Below, piece by piece: positions 6,829-15,371 of a stretch of DNA of 52,292 bases (its first letter is position 1; each line of letters begins with the position of its first letter). Made by a program: the position numbers and the translations under genes. The notes beneath the pieces are model-generated. The model made no database searches, was not told the origin of the DNA, and saw nothing but the letters and a program-made list of their open reading frames with translations. The DNA is from DAOTTX01 sp034437515 (GTDB taxonomy: Bacteria > Chloroflexota > Anaerolineae > Aggregatilineales > Phototrophicaceae): assembly GCA_034437515.1 (NCBI GenBank), contig DAOTTX010000216.1:1-52292 (forward strand), read 5' to 3'.

Positions 6829-9800
6829 CTAGCCCTCGGCTATCTGTAACTTAGATTGTAAAGGAAGGATAAACTTAAACGTACTGCCGACATTATCCTC
6901 GGACTCTAACCACAATCTGCCGCCGTGTGCTTCAACCAGAGCGCGGGCAATTGAAAGCCCGACACCCGTATCGCCTAGACCTTGAATCAACGGATTTTCC
7001 GCTTTGTACTTACGAGCGAAGACACGCGGCGCGTCGTCGGGGTCGATACCCCCACCGCGATCCGAAATCGCAACATATAACCCGGCGACGGGCAGCTCTT
7101 GCTCATCCAGTTTGAACTCCCCATGCTTCACAGTAACGGAAATCTCGGTATTAGGGGGCGAGACGAGATACGCATTTGAAAGCAATTGCCCGATAATCTG
7201 GTTGATCGCGTCGCTATCACCATGTACGTGCGGCAGTTCGTCCGTTAAATTCAAGTTGATAGTCAAACCCTTTTCACGGAACTGTATAGAGGAATTGGTA
7301 ATCGCATCCTCGATGATAGCCGTCACATCGACCGGCGCGGGCTTCAGCGGGAATTTCCCGGCATCCAATTCCGCGACGTGTACCAGGTCATCGAGCATTG
7401 ACGACAAACGCTTGATGTTAGTGGAGACGCGCTGTAGGAACTTCATCTGCATCTCACCGAGAATGCCAGCAGACTCCCCAAGCAACAGTTGAAGGTATCC
7501 ATTAACCGAAGTCATTGGCGTGCGCAGTTCCTCGACCAGACCCAACAATAATTCAGGATTATCCGGTTTGTATCGCTGCACATCCTCGACCAACCTGTAC
7601 TTTGACGCTTCCAGACTGTTCTCAACTTCGGAAAGGCGTGTTTTCGTCTCATTGAGTTCGCGTTCAAGCTGCTTACGTTCTGCGGTCAACGCCTCGATCA
7701 TCTCCGTCAGAGACCCAACTCCGCTAGTACCAAGCTCTTGCAAGCGGTCACGGTCACCCTCGACCCGTGCCAGCAGTTGATCGCGCTCTGTCTCCGCAGA
7801 CTGTTTCTCGGCGGTCAGGCGATCACGGCGTTCGATCAACTCACTCTTTTCGTTGGAAAGTTGCTCAATCTGCTGGCGAAGTTCGGCCTGTGCCGCATGT
7901 GCCTCACCCAGTTCGATTTCATAACCGCTGTTTTGTGCTAGCAGACGTGCCCGGTGTCGCTTCACGGTTTCTAACTTATTAACCAGTTCATCGCGTTCCA
8001 CACGCATCTTCTCGCGCTGTTTAAAGGCGACTTCGCGATCCCCAGCAAGATTATTGACCTCGCGTTCAAGTGACTTCAAACGTGTATCACGTTCTTCGTT
8101 TTCCGACATATCACCAGCTTGCTCACCACGTTCGCTCAGCAGGCGGTCACGTTCGGCTTGCAGCCGATTGAGGTGCTGCTGCAAACTAGCACGCTGCTCA
8201 TTCAGTTGATTGATAAGCCGGACTAACCCATCTGGCCCGTCTTCGATGCCTAGCTCACGCAACTGAGCGCGTATCTCGTCCAATGCCGCACTCTTATGGT
8301 CGCGCTCCTGGGAAAGCCGCGCATTTTCGGCTTCCATGCGCTCCAATACCGTCTGATATTCGTCGGGCGCATCATGCTCCGTGCGGAGGTCATCAAGCTG
8401 GGCCTGCAAACGGTCTTTTTCTTGTTGGAGCGATTCTTTCTCACGTCGCAGAGACTCAGTCATCTCGTCAATAAGATCCTGATCGTCAGCGATGACCGCA
8501 CCCTGTAGTGCCGCTTCGGCTTCCTGCAAACGTGTCGCCAGTTCGTCACGTTCTTGACGGAGGTTCTGCTGTTCGTCCGTGATGGCAGTCATCCGCTGTG
8601 AAATTGACAACCCACTGTCGGTATCACCCAGGTCTTGGGCGATCCGGGTACGTTCTTCGTCCAACTGTGTTTTTAGTTGCATCACCTGTTGGCTGAGTTC
8701 GCTGATCTGGTCACGGGCGAGCTTTAACTTGCGCTGCAAAACATCCCCGGCCTCGTCCGTTTCACCGGTCAATGGCCCTACATTCACCATCGCCTGTATG
8801 GATCGCTCCTCAGCCAGCATCTCCGCATCGCTCGCGGCATAACTCAAAGCGAGCAGATTCGCAGCGATCACCGCGAAGCCTTTCAACATCTCCAAATCGG
8901 CGCGCATCATCTCCCGCTTCGTGTAAGGCTGCGCGACCATCAAAATTGCTACCAACTCCTCGTTGCGCAGCAATGGCTGGAAATACACCGGGCCGGATTG
9001 CTCAATATCCAGACGTGTGTACAAATCATGGAGTTCGTCGTCATTGTGCTCGACGAGCAAAGAACGTTGTTGGCGACGCTCGATACTATTGACCAGCGTC
9101 GGCTGCTCATCGAGGTTAATCGCGATCCCGTCGATCTGGCGTGACATGGCGCGATCATAGGCGATTTCAATATCCGCATAGTTGGCATCCTGCATACGCA
9201 GTAGCGCCGCGACATCAACCTTGAGCACCTCAATCACGGCCTTGACCACCTGCGCCGGCATCTGCCCCGGTGTCGAGTCTTCGAGGATCAACCCCAGCGC
9301 CCGTAATAGTTGGACGGACTCACGCTCCATCGGAGAGGTCATTATCGGAGTGTCACGTTCAGGTGTATCTGTCTGCGTGGGTACATTCACCGGCTGTGTG
9401 CCCGTCTGACGGATGCTATCTTCTAGGCGAGAGACGACAAGGCGAAACACAAGTGCAGGCGTTAACGCGAACGCGGTGACGAAAGCGATGCGCTGCGGCC
9501 CTGCATAATCACCAATGATGTTTCCCTGGATGATCTGGATCAGCGTATATCCATACCCGATCAGCAAAAGACCGAAGAACAAAATCTTAAGCGGTGCATC
9601 AACAATCGTACCAAAATTAGACACGATCAACAGTAAACCGACGACACTCAACGTCACCATCGCCGCCGTCCAGAGCGAACCGGCAACGCTCAAGTTAAAA
9701 TCGACCTCGCCCGCTTGCTCCTGCCACATCACTGTAGTGAATGCATAAGCGGCAATTGCGAGGATAAGTGCGACACCGGTCAGCAATGCCGCCCGCCGGT

Positions 9801-10131
9801 CACGCTCCGGGTTATCAGAACTGACGAATACCCATATCAGCAGAATAACCGTTGCGACGGTCGAAAACCGCTCCAACGGTGGCATGACCTGTACCGCGTC
9901 TTGGTCTGCGAACAGAGTCACCATCGCGCCGGTCAACAGTGCTAGCCAACCGACCACAATCCCGAACAGCGCCAGCGAGTAACGTCTCGCGGTGAGGTCA
10001 CCGGGGAAACGTAACCGCTGCCCCAGCACCATGAACATACTGGAAAGACTGATGGCGATTACTGTGAAGAAGTAAAGCAGTTCGCCGGGCGAACGTACAA
10101 AAATATCTAGAAAATCGACAGGCTGCGACAC
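6829..10131 (-). CDS. Membrane GAF/coiled-coil histidine-kinase-like protein lacking the phospho-acceptor histidine
   Basis: This 1100-residue protein starts with about seven membrane helices (residues 10-235). A GAF domain follows (about 275-440), then a very long Glu/Arg/Gln-rich coiled coil (about 455-855), a HisKA-type dimerisation region (about 860-925) and an HATPase domain (about 965-1095). The ATPase looks intact: N-box QLLSNAY, G1 DRGGGIDPDD, G2 GDTGVGLSIA. The H-box reads VEELRTPMTSVNGY where the family has HELRTP, so Glu867 occupies the autophosphorylated His position. It may therefore act as a non-phosphorylating ATP-dependent sensor or a partner of another kinase. The start is GTG at 10131 with GAGGG 5 bases upstream. 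It heads the operon with the LysM and LCP genes, which suggests envelope sensing. No receiver protein is adjacent. Confidence 0.88.
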   Translation of the reverse strand: MSQPVDFLDIFVRSPGELLYFFTVIAISLSSMFMVLGQRLRFPGDLTARRYSLALFGIVVGWLALLTGAMVTLFADQDAVQVMPPLERFSTVATVILLIWVFVSSDNPERDRRAALLTGVALILAIAAYAFTTVMWQEQAGEVDFNLSVAGSLWTAAMVTLSVVGLLLIVSNFGTIVDAPLKILFFGLLLIGYGYTLIQIIQGNIIGDYAGPQRIAFVTAFALTPALVFRLVVSRLEDSIRQTGTQPVNVPTQTDTPERDTPIMTSPMERESVQLLRALGLILEDSTPGQMPAQVVKAVIEVLKVDVAALLRMQDANYADIEIAYDRAMSRQIDGIAINLDEQPTLVNSIERRQQRSLLVEHNDDELHDLYTRLDIEQSGPVYFQPLLRNEELVAILMVAQPYTKREMMRADLEMLKGFAVIAANLLALSYAASDAEMLAEERSIQAMVNVGPLTGETDEAGDVLQRKLKLARDQISELSQQVMQLKTQLDEERTRIAQDLGDTDSGLSISQRMTAITDEQQNLRQERDELATRLQEAEAALQGAVIADDQDLIDEMTESLRREKESLQQEKDRLQAQLDDLRTEHDAPDEYQTVLERMEAENARLSQERDHKSAALDEIRAQLRELGIEDGPDGLVRLINQLNEQRASLQQHLNRLQAERDRLLSERGEQAGDMSENEERDTRLKSLEREVNNLAGDREVAFKQREKMRVERDELVNKLETVKRHRARLLAQNSGYEIELGEAHAAQAELRQQIEQLSNEKSELIERRDRLTAEKQSAETERDQLLARVEGDRDRLQELGTSGVGSLTEMIEALTAERKQLERELNETKTRLSEVENSLEASKYRLVEDVQRYKPDNPELLLGLVEELRTPMTSVNGYLQLLLGESAGILGEMQMKFLQRVSTNIKRLSSMLDDLVHVAELDAGKFPLKPAPVDVTAIIEDAITNSSIQFREKGLTINLNLTDELPHVHGDSDAINQIIGQLLSNAYLVSPPNTEISVTVKHGEFKLDEQELPVAGLYVAISDRGGGIDPDDAPRVFARKYKAENPLIQGLGDTGVGLSIARALVEAHGGRLWLESEDNVGSTFKFILPLQSKLQIAEG

Positions 10132-10183
10132 AAGTTCCCTCTACTGCGCTCCAACCAAAACGTAATGAAAGTATATCATCAAG

Positions 10184-10251
10184 CGAAACACTGTGCTGAT
10201 AGCGCATGGTTAGCAGCGCGTTATAGGAGTGTTGAGACGAAACACAGTGTT
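10184..10251. repeat. Paired CGAAACAC-GTG boxes forming an inverted repeat
   Basis: In the divergent region between the kinase-like gene and the Nudix gene, the box CGAAACACTGTG (10184-10195) recurs as CGAAACACAGTG 55 bases later (10239-10249 region). Because the box contains a near-palindrome, AACACTGTG (10187-10195) is also a perfect inverted copy of CACAGTGTT (10243-10251). This could be a pair of regulator sites or a long hairpin. No bound protein can be named. Confidence 0.4.
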
Positions 10252-10295
10252 GACGCAACCACACGGGTCACCTAGACTCAAACGTCTTATATTGA

Positions 10296-10796
10296 ATGGA
10301 ATTTATCGTTATGGCTCTGGATTCGTGGAAACGCCGCCTCGCCCTTGCGCTACGGAAAACACCACTGCTAATGTCACTGGGTTACAAGCTGTGGCGCATC
10401 TTCCAACCGCGATACACGGCGGGCGCGGTCGGTGTGTTGTTTAACCAGAAGGGTGAGGTGCTGCTGGTCGAACATGCCTTTCACCCCGAAACACCCTGGG
10501 GATTACCCGGCGGTTGGGTCGGTCGTAACGAGAACCCGGCGGAAACCGTGCGCCGTGAATTACACGAAGAACTGGCACTGCATGTGGAAATACAAGATGT
10601 GCTCCTGGTCGATCTACCGTTTGACAACCATCTCGATGTCGCTTACCTGTGTCATACCGAATGCGAGATCGGTGCGTTGAGTTATGAATTGCTCGATTAT
10701 GCCTGGTTCCCGCCGGATCAAATGCCGTATATCCTCAAGTTTCACTATCTCGCCGTTCAAAAGGCGCTCAGTTTTCGTTTCGTAAACTCAGGATAA
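10296..10796 (+). CDS. Nudix hydrolase
   Basis: A 166-residue Nudix family protein, hydrolysing a nucleoside diphosphate linked to another moiety; the substrate cannot be read from sequence. The Nudix box is nearly complete: LPGGWVGRNENP leads into ETVRRELHEELAL, with the metal-binding REL-x-EE core intact and only the final Gly replaced by Ala. A hydrophobic N-terminal helix with WKRR and KLWR may associate with membrane or simply pack. A second ATG at 10311 (MALDSWK) is an equally plausible start; neither has a strong ribosome site. The stop is four bases before the next gene, so both are probably co-transcribed. Confidence 0.87.
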   Translation: MEFIVMALDSWKRRLALALRKTPLLMSLGYKLWRIFQPRYTAGAVGVLFNQKGEVLLVEHAFHPETPWGLPGGWVGRNENPAETVRRELHEELALHVEIQDVLLVDLPFDNHLDVAYLCHTECEIGALSYELLDYAWFPPDQMPYILKFHYLAVQKALSFRFVNSG

Positions 10797-10800
10797 TGCT

Positions 10801-12453
10801 ATGCTCAGTGGACGTGGAAAACGCAATCGCAAACGCACAAGACGCCTCTTACCCTACATTCCCGGTCTGCCGTTGATCGCTATCGCCTGTCTGATCGTCG
10901 CCGGGGGGTTATTCGTCAATGAACTTCTCGCCTTCAGCCAACAGGAAGACCGCTTACCCCAGGACATCACCGTCGCCGGGCTGGATGTCGGTGGTATGTC
11001 CCGCGAGGAAGCCCAGGCCGAGCTTGAAAGCATCTACGCACAGCCGATCACGCTGTATTATGACGACAGCCCGATTATCCTTGACCCGGCAGAGATCGGC
11101 TGGCGGCTCAACACACAGACCATGCTGGCAGAAGCAGCGCGAGTCGGTGAGCAGGAAGGTAGCTTCTGGCTGCGTTTTTTCAACCATCTGACGGAACAAG
11201 AACTCCAAGCCTCCGCGCGTATTCCGTTAGTCGCAGATTATCAGCGCAGTTTGCTTGAAAATGTGCTGCGAGACATCGCCGCACGTTATGACCGTACCAA
11301 CAGCAGCGCCAGCTATGACGTCACCAATCTGATGACATATACGGGTAACAGTGGCACCCAGATTGACCTGGAACGGGCGCTGGGAGTGATCGACGATGCC
11401 CTGACCAGCCCGACAAATCGTACCACCGCCTTACCGATTGACAGCACTGATACCGGACGACCGGATATGGATGTGCTGCGTCAATTGATTATCGATTACC
11501 TCGACTCACAGGGGTTCATCTACGACGGACAGACGACGGTCGCCTCGGTTTTTGTGTTAGACCTGGTGACTGCGGAAGAGATCAGCATCCTCGGCGATGT
11601 GGCCTTCAGTGCGGCGAGTACGATTAAAGTACCGATCATGGTCGATTATTTCCGTCGCCTCGACCGTGAACCTAATCAGGATGAAGCATTCATCATGGCG
11701 AATTCCCTACTGTGCAGCGACAATTCGTCATCCAACACCTTGATGGAAATCATCGGTGGGCAAGATATTTATACCGGGCTGTCACTTGTCAACGAAACCG
11801 CGCAACAAATCGGCCTGGAGAACACATTCATCACATCTCCACTGCCCGATCTGTTTGAATATCCGCAACCCGGCACCATCGCCTCACCAGAGACAGTCTC
11901 GAATCCCAACTACAGCACCGACCCCGATCCACTCAATCAGACCACCGTCGAGGATATGGGATCACTTTTCACCCTGCTCTACGATTGCGCTAATTATGGT
12001 TCCGGCCTGGCGAGCGCCTTCCCCGATGGTGAGTTCAACTCACGCGAATGCCGCCAGATGCTCGAATTGATGAGCGCCAACGATCTACAACGGCTGTTGC
12101 AGGGGGGCATCCCGCCGGAAGTGCGGATTACACACAAAAACGGTTGGCTGAACGTCAGTGCGATGGTCGGTGAAGCTGGCATCGTCTACCCGCCTGATGG
12201 CAACCCCTATGTGATCGCGGTTTACCTGTGGCAAGAAACAACACCAGAAGAGGCGACAAGCGTCGGGTTTAATCGGCTGTGGCCTTTACTCGAAGGGATT
12301 TCACGGGCGACATGGAATTACTTTAGCCCGGAGGCAGCACTACAACAACGCCGCAATAACCTGCCAAACTTCGCCGAGGACTGCGAGGAACACGGGTATC
12401 TGCCGCCTTACGGTCAGGTCAACTTGGAGGACATCAACGGCTGGCGGCGCTAG
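10801..12453 (+). CDS. Membrane-anchored VanW/PG-binding plus class A beta-lactamase-like serine hydrolase
   Basis: The 550-residue protein has a basic N-terminus and a single membrane helix (about residues 20-42). A peptidoglycan-binding domain of the type found beside VanW follows (DITVAGLDVGGMSREEA through YDVTNLMTYTG, about 55-220). The C-terminal serine beta-lactamase fold (about 225-520) has the motifs in order: nucleophile S273-TI-K276, S306-D-N and a KTG-like HKNG. The clear Glu of the omega loop is not evident, and PG-binding fusions of this kind are usually cell-wall enzymes or penicillin-recognising proteins rather than resistance enzymes. It sits outside the membrane, 4 bases after the Nudix gene. 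Its TAG overlaps the stop of the convergent anti-sigma kinase gene. Confidence 0.85.
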   Translation: MLSGRGKRNRKRTRRLLPYIPGLPLIAIACLIVAGGLFVNELLAFSQQEDRLPQDITVAGLDVGGMSREEAQAELESIYAQPITLYYDDSPIILDPAEIGWRLNTQTMLAEAARVGEQEGSFWLRFFNHLTEQELQASARIPLVADYQRSLLENVLRDIAARYDRTNSSASYDVTNLMTYTGNSGTQIDLERALGVIDDALTSPTNRTTALPIDSTDTGRPDMDVLRQLIIDYLDSQGFIYDGQTTVASVFVLDLVTAEEISILGDVAFSAASTIKVPIMVDYFRRLDREPNQDEAFIMANSLLCSDNSSSNTLMEIIGGQDIYTGLSLVNETAQQIGLENTFITSPLPDLFEYPQPGTIASPETVSNPNYSTDPDPLNQTTVEDMGSLFTLLYDCANYGSGLASAFPDGEFNSRECRQMLELMSANDLQRLLQGGIPPEVRITHKNGWLNVSAMVGEAGIVYPPDGNPYVIAVYLWQETTPEEATSVGFNRLWPLLEGISRATWNYFSPEAALQQRRNNLPNFAEDCEEHGYLPPYGQVNLEDINGWRR

Positions 12454-12869
12454 AAGTGCTTTTTGAGGATCAATTGATTGCGGTTCTTCTCGTAACGGTA
12501 ATCGACGCTATTCATAAATTTTTTGACGAAGAACACACCCCATCCTCCGTCGCCCCGATCCAGCAGCGGCGCGGATGGATCGGGATCATTGAGCACCATC
12601 GGGTCAAAACGCACCGCATCGTCGATGATGACGATGCGCAGGTGATCTGACTGCGGCTGGCAGACGACTTCAATCACCTGATCGTCACCCTTATATTTAT
12701 ACCCATGCTCGATCACATTGGTGCAGACTTCCTCGACTGAGAGATAACAATGGTAGACCGCATCATCACTCATGCCGAGGTCACCGGCGAAGTTGGAGAC
12801 GAATTCGCAAGCCTCTTCGACTTTTTCTAACGTCGCCGGGATTGTCAATCGTTTTTCTTTCACTCCCAT
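12450..12869 (-). CDS. RsbW-like anti-sigma factor serine kinase (HATPase_c_2)
   Basis: A 139-residue GHKL ATPase domain of the RsbW/SpoIIAB type, which phosphorylates a STAS antagonist and binds a sigma factor or other target. The N-box is VEEVCTNVIEHGY. The G1 region IDDAVRFDP carries Ala where Gly is usual, and G2 is GDGGWGVFFVKKF. The ATG at 12869 is chosen because AGGGG lies 8 bases upstream; an in-frame GTG at 12878 is the alternative. The STAS gene precedes it by about 20 bases on the same strand, the classic antagonist-kinase pair. No sigma factor gene is in the window. Confidence 0.9.
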   Translation of the reverse strand: MGVKEKRLTIPATLEKVEEACEFVSNFAGDLGMSDDAVYHCYLSVEEVCTNVIEHGYKYKGDDQVIEVVCQPQSDHLRIVIIDDAVRFDPMVLNDPDPSAPLLDRGDGGWGVFFVKKFMNSVDYRYEKNRNQLILKKHF

Positions 12870-12889
12870 GACTTCCACCCCTGGTGAGT

Positions 12890-13225
12890 TTAGTAACTGC
12901 TGACGGCTTCAACCTGTGTATCGAAGATCTGTAAAATCGTATCCAAACCCGCCATCTCGAAAATTTCCAGCACGCGGTCTGAAGGCTGTGAGACGCGCAC
13001 ATCTCCCCTGGCACGCTTGACCTTCTTCAGCGCAGAGACAATTTCACGCAGTCCCGCACTGCTCATGTATTCCACACCCGCCAGGTCAAGCACCAGGTTG
13101 ATGTTGCCTTTATCAATCTCAGCCATCAAGGCTTCGCCTAGCTGATTGGCGTTCATACTGTCCACACGCCCACTGACTTCTACCAGTGTGGCACTCTCAA
13201 CGGTCGTCACGCTAATGTCAATCAT
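12890..13225 (-). CDS. STAS-domain anti-sigma factor antagonist (RsbV/SpoIIAA-like)
   Basis: A 111-residue STAS protein with the conserved SGRVDSMN strand-turn and the phosphorylation loop LAGVEYMSSAGLREIV, whose first Ser of SSAG is the usual target of the partner kinase. Unphosphorylated antagonist would free the sigma factor by binding the kinase encoded just downstream. The start at ATG 13225 (MIDISV) fits the family. An upstream GTG at 13255 adds ten residues and overlaps the stop of a 38-codon ORF in a GTGA arrangement, so either start could be used. Neither has a strong ribosome site. Confidence 0.9.
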   Translation of the reverse strand: MIDISVTTVESATLVEVSGRVDSMNANQLGEALMAEIDKGNINLVLDLAGVEYMSSAGLREIVSALKKVKRARGDVRVSQPSDRVLEIFEMAGLDTILQIFDTQVEAVSSY

Positions 13226-13251
13226 AGAACATTGACGCTGGGTACCCCCGA

Positions 13252-13368
13252 TCACGCAGAGGGAGAAGAGCGCCGCTCCTTTCTCGGTTGTCTGGTTGTC
13301 GTTAAATCACCGCCGCCGCCAGGTCTGGAGCAGGCAGCGTTTTTCTTGGTCGCCTTATTGCTGAGCAT
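13252..13368 (-). CDS. Possible 38-residue upstream ORF coupled to the STAS gene
   Basis: ATG 13368 is preceded by AGGA at 8 bases and opens a 38-codon frame (begins MLSNKATKK, contains four consecutive Gly, ends RKERRSSPSA). Its TGA at 13254-13252 overlaps a GTG that is in frame with the STAS gene. The product is basic, low-complexity and resembles nothing I know. It may be a small protein, a leader that couples STAS translation, or chance. Confidence 0.3.
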   Translation of the reverse strand: MLSNKATKKNAACSRPGGGGDLTTTRQPRKERRSSPSA

Positions 13369-13465
13369 TATCTGAATCCTAAACAATACCCTTATTTTAC
13401 ATGAAACACACGCGTTATAATAATATTGTTTTACTTATGCGTTTACAAGTTACTCTCGGTGAAAG

Positions 13466-13744
13466 ATGAACATCGAATATCTTATCATTCTCACCATACT
13501 GTTCACATTTTTGATGCTGGTCATACAGCGGTCAGAATCGGCAAAGCGTCGTGTTGTTCTGCTGATTATGGTACCGTTGTTTATCTTAATCAGAAATTTC
13601 GTCGTCTACCGTGAGGTCGAGTCGGAAGCCTGGGCCGCCCTGGGGATCGCCTTCGTGCTGAATTTCTTATTCTGGCTGCTTATTGGACGTTATAACCCTG
13701 TTGCCAGCAGTGACGACATTCGCGTACTCGGACTGGATGACTGA
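13466..13744 (+). CDS. Small integral membrane protein of unknown function
   Basis: A 92-residue hydrophobic protein with three predicted membrane helices (about residues 3-22, 28-46 and 58-76), separated by a basic loop (RSESAKRR) and a short YREVESEAW segment, with an acidic tail ending in GLDD. GGTGAAAG precedes the ATG. It is divergent from the STAS gene and convergent with the Mrp gene. Size and layout suggest a regulator or accessory of a membrane complex, but no family is recognisable. Confidence 0.75.
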   Translation: MNIEYLIILTILFTFLMLVIQRSESAKRRVVLLIMVPLFILIRNFVVYREVESEAWAALGIAFVLNFLFWLLIGRYNPVASSDDIRVLGLDD

Positions 13745-13770
13745 GGCACACCGAAAAGATCGGCGTGCCT
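13744..13770. terminator. Hairpin between convergent membrane-protein and Mrp genes
   Basis: AGGCAC-A-CCG pairs with CGG-C-GTGCCT (one A-C mismatch, AAAAGAT loop), starting on the last base of the upstream stop codon. No T tract follows on either strand, so it is a probable but non-canonical terminator. Confidence 0.5.
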
Positions 13771-13781
13771 ATTATAGTCTG

Positions 13782-14837
13782 CTAACCGATAACGTTAAGC
13801 GGGATGACGTCGTCGCTTTGCAGCATGACCACACTCACACGCGCCGCCACTACCTGTGAAAATTCCTGAAATGCCGCACCAGCGGCGCTCTCAGGGTCAG
13901 TGACCACGATGGGACGCCCATAGTCCCCGCCCTCGCGTACCGACGCAGAAAGCGGTATGCGACCGAGGAACGGCACTTCACGTTTCGCCGCGAGTTTTTC
14001 TCCGCCACCCGTACCGAAGAAATCACCTGACATGTTTTCCACGATGCCGAGCACAGGCACATTGAGCTGGTCAAACATCGCGCAGCTACGCAACGCATCA
14101 GAGACAGCGACTTCCTGCGGTTGCGTGACGACGATCGCCCCCGCCAACGGGAAGGACTGCGCCAATGAAAGCGGTGCATCACCCGTGCCGGGCGGCAGGT
14201 CAACGATCATGTAATCGAGTTCTTCACCCCATTCCACATCGACAAAAAATTGCCGGATCGCGCTATGCAGCATCGGGCCACGCATAATCATCGGTTTATC
14301 CGGCGAGGTCAAAAAGCCGGTGCTCATCAACTTGATGCCGTAAGCCTCAATCGGCACCATCTTCTCGTTGACGACCTTCGGACGCCCCGAACTCAGCCCT
14401 GCCATTTGCGGGATATTAGGGTTCAGAATATCAGCATCAATCAAACCGACCTTCGCTCCCGCTTCCGCGAGTAAAATCGCCAGATTGATCGAAACCGTAC
14501 TCTTACCCACACCGCCCTTACCACTGCCAACGGCGATAATGCTGCGCATAGGCGCTTTCAGCCGACCCTGAATGCGCCGGTCTGTGGGCACCTGAGCGTC
14601 CCAATTGATTTTGATACGCTCGATGCCGGACACCTTGCCGACCAGCGCAGCCTCACAGCGTTCAATAAATACGTCTTTGAGCGGACAGGCCGGTGTCGTC
14701 AACACAATGGTGAACGTCGCCGTGTCGCCTTCGATCTCAAGGTCACGTACCATATTCAAGGTGACGATGTCTTGATGGAGTTCCGGCTCAATCACGGTGC
14801 CGAGTGCTTCCAACACCTGCGCTTGAATATCAGCCAT
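13782..14837 (-). CDS. Mrp/NBP35-family P-loop ATPase (Fe-S cluster carrier type)
   Basis: A 351-residue protein with an N-terminal MIP18/DUF59 domain (about residues 1-85) and a ParA-like ATPase with deviant Walker A GSGKGGVGKST (about 107-117), DADILNPN and MIVDLPPGTGD. The family carries and delivers Fe-S clusters in the cytosol and often serves respiratory complex assembly, which would suit the nearby nuo genes. The region after VENMSG, which in many Mrp proteins holds the cluster-binding CxxC, is shortened here to GDFFGTGGGEK with no cysteine, so cluster binding by that motif is doubtful. AGGAG lies 11 bases before the ATG. Confidence 0.93.
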   Translation of the reverse strand: MADIQAQVLEALGTVIEPELHQDIVTLNMVRDLEIEGDTATFTIVLTTPACPLKDVFIERCEAALVGKVSGIERIKINWDAQVPTDRRIQGRLKAPMRSIIAVGSGKGGVGKSTVSINLAILLAEAGAKVGLIDADILNPNIPQMAGLSSGRPKVVNEKMVPIEAYGIKLMSTGFLTSPDKPMIMRGPMLHSAIRQFFVDVEWGEELDYMIVDLPPGTGDAPLSLAQSFPLAGAIVVTQPQEVAVSDALRSCAMFDQLNVPVLGIVENMSGDFFGTGGGEKLAAKREVPFLGRIPLSASVREGGDYGRPIVVTDPESAAGAAFQEFSQVVAARVSVVMLQSDDVIPLNVIG

Positions 14838-14880
14838 ACGAATTTGTCTCCTAACAAAATTTAGTCTATTTCCTAGAATA

Positions 14881-14909
14881 AGTATAACCTAGATTAGAAA
14901 AATTGTTAA
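14881..14909 (-). promoter_or_regulatory. Promoter of the Mrp gene
   Basis: On the reverse strand TTAACA (14909-14904) and TATACT (14886-14881) are separated by 17 bases, about 45 bases before the Mrp start codon. Both hexamers are close to consensus. Confidence 0.7.
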
Positions 14910-14931
14910 CTTATTCCCGTGATGATTTTAC

Positions 14932-15369
14932 TCAAAAGGCGTATTTCTGCACCTTACGCCAATAGCGTGAAAATCGCTTCAGATCAATGTAGCCATCGTA
15001 CTCGATAAACGGTTCGACGTGCAGCACTTCTAAGTGGCTGCCGTTGGGCATTCCGTCGCTGATGCTACGACAGATCCAATCAAAACGCGGGCTAGGACTT
15101 TCTACGGTGAGGATACGCCCCGCGCCGTGTTCATGTGCAAACGCGATCACTTCATCCGCGACTCGCCCACGACGGATGTGAACGGGCAGTTCGAGCAGAC
15201 ATTCGTAGATAAACGCGATCCGCTTGAGTGAAATGTCCCACATATCAAGCAGTTCTTCATCCCAGACGAATACCGCCGGGGACGCCGGTTCACCCTGCAA
15301 GGCCGGGCCGTAGGGACTAAGGACATCGCCATGCACCCATATGATTGACTTGTTGACATCAACGCTCAT
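14932..15369 (-). CDS. Stand-alone photolyase/cryptochrome N-terminal alpha/beta domain
   Basis: A 145-residue protein matching only the Rossmann-like antenna half of photolyases: SIIWVHGDVLSPYGPAL, PAVFVWDEELL, LKRIAFIYECLLELPVHIRRG and AFAHEHGAGRILTVESPSPR. Its C-terminus (DLKRFSRYWRKVQKYAF) resembles the linker into the FAD domain, but the protein stops there. The catalytic FAD domain is encoded by the gene immediately upstream (2 bases between its TAA and this ATG). The two presumably form a heterodimer, with this subunit binding an antenna pigment or regulating the partner. Stand-alone domains of this type occur in other bacteria, so the split is not necessarily decay. Confidence 0.85.
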   Translation of the reverse strand: MSVDVNKSIIWVHGDVLSPYGPALQGEPASPAVFVWDEELLDMWDISLKRIAFIYECLLELPVHIRRGRVADEVIAFAHEHGAGRILTVESPSPRFDWICRSISDGMPNGSHLEVLHVEPFIEYDGYIDLKRFSRYWRKVQKYAF

Positions 15370-15371
15370 GA

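Noticed and set aside
12450..12453. Overlapping stop codons of convergent genes as a regulatory signal
   Set aside because: The same arrangement recurs at 45580-45583 and is a simple effect of compact gene packing.
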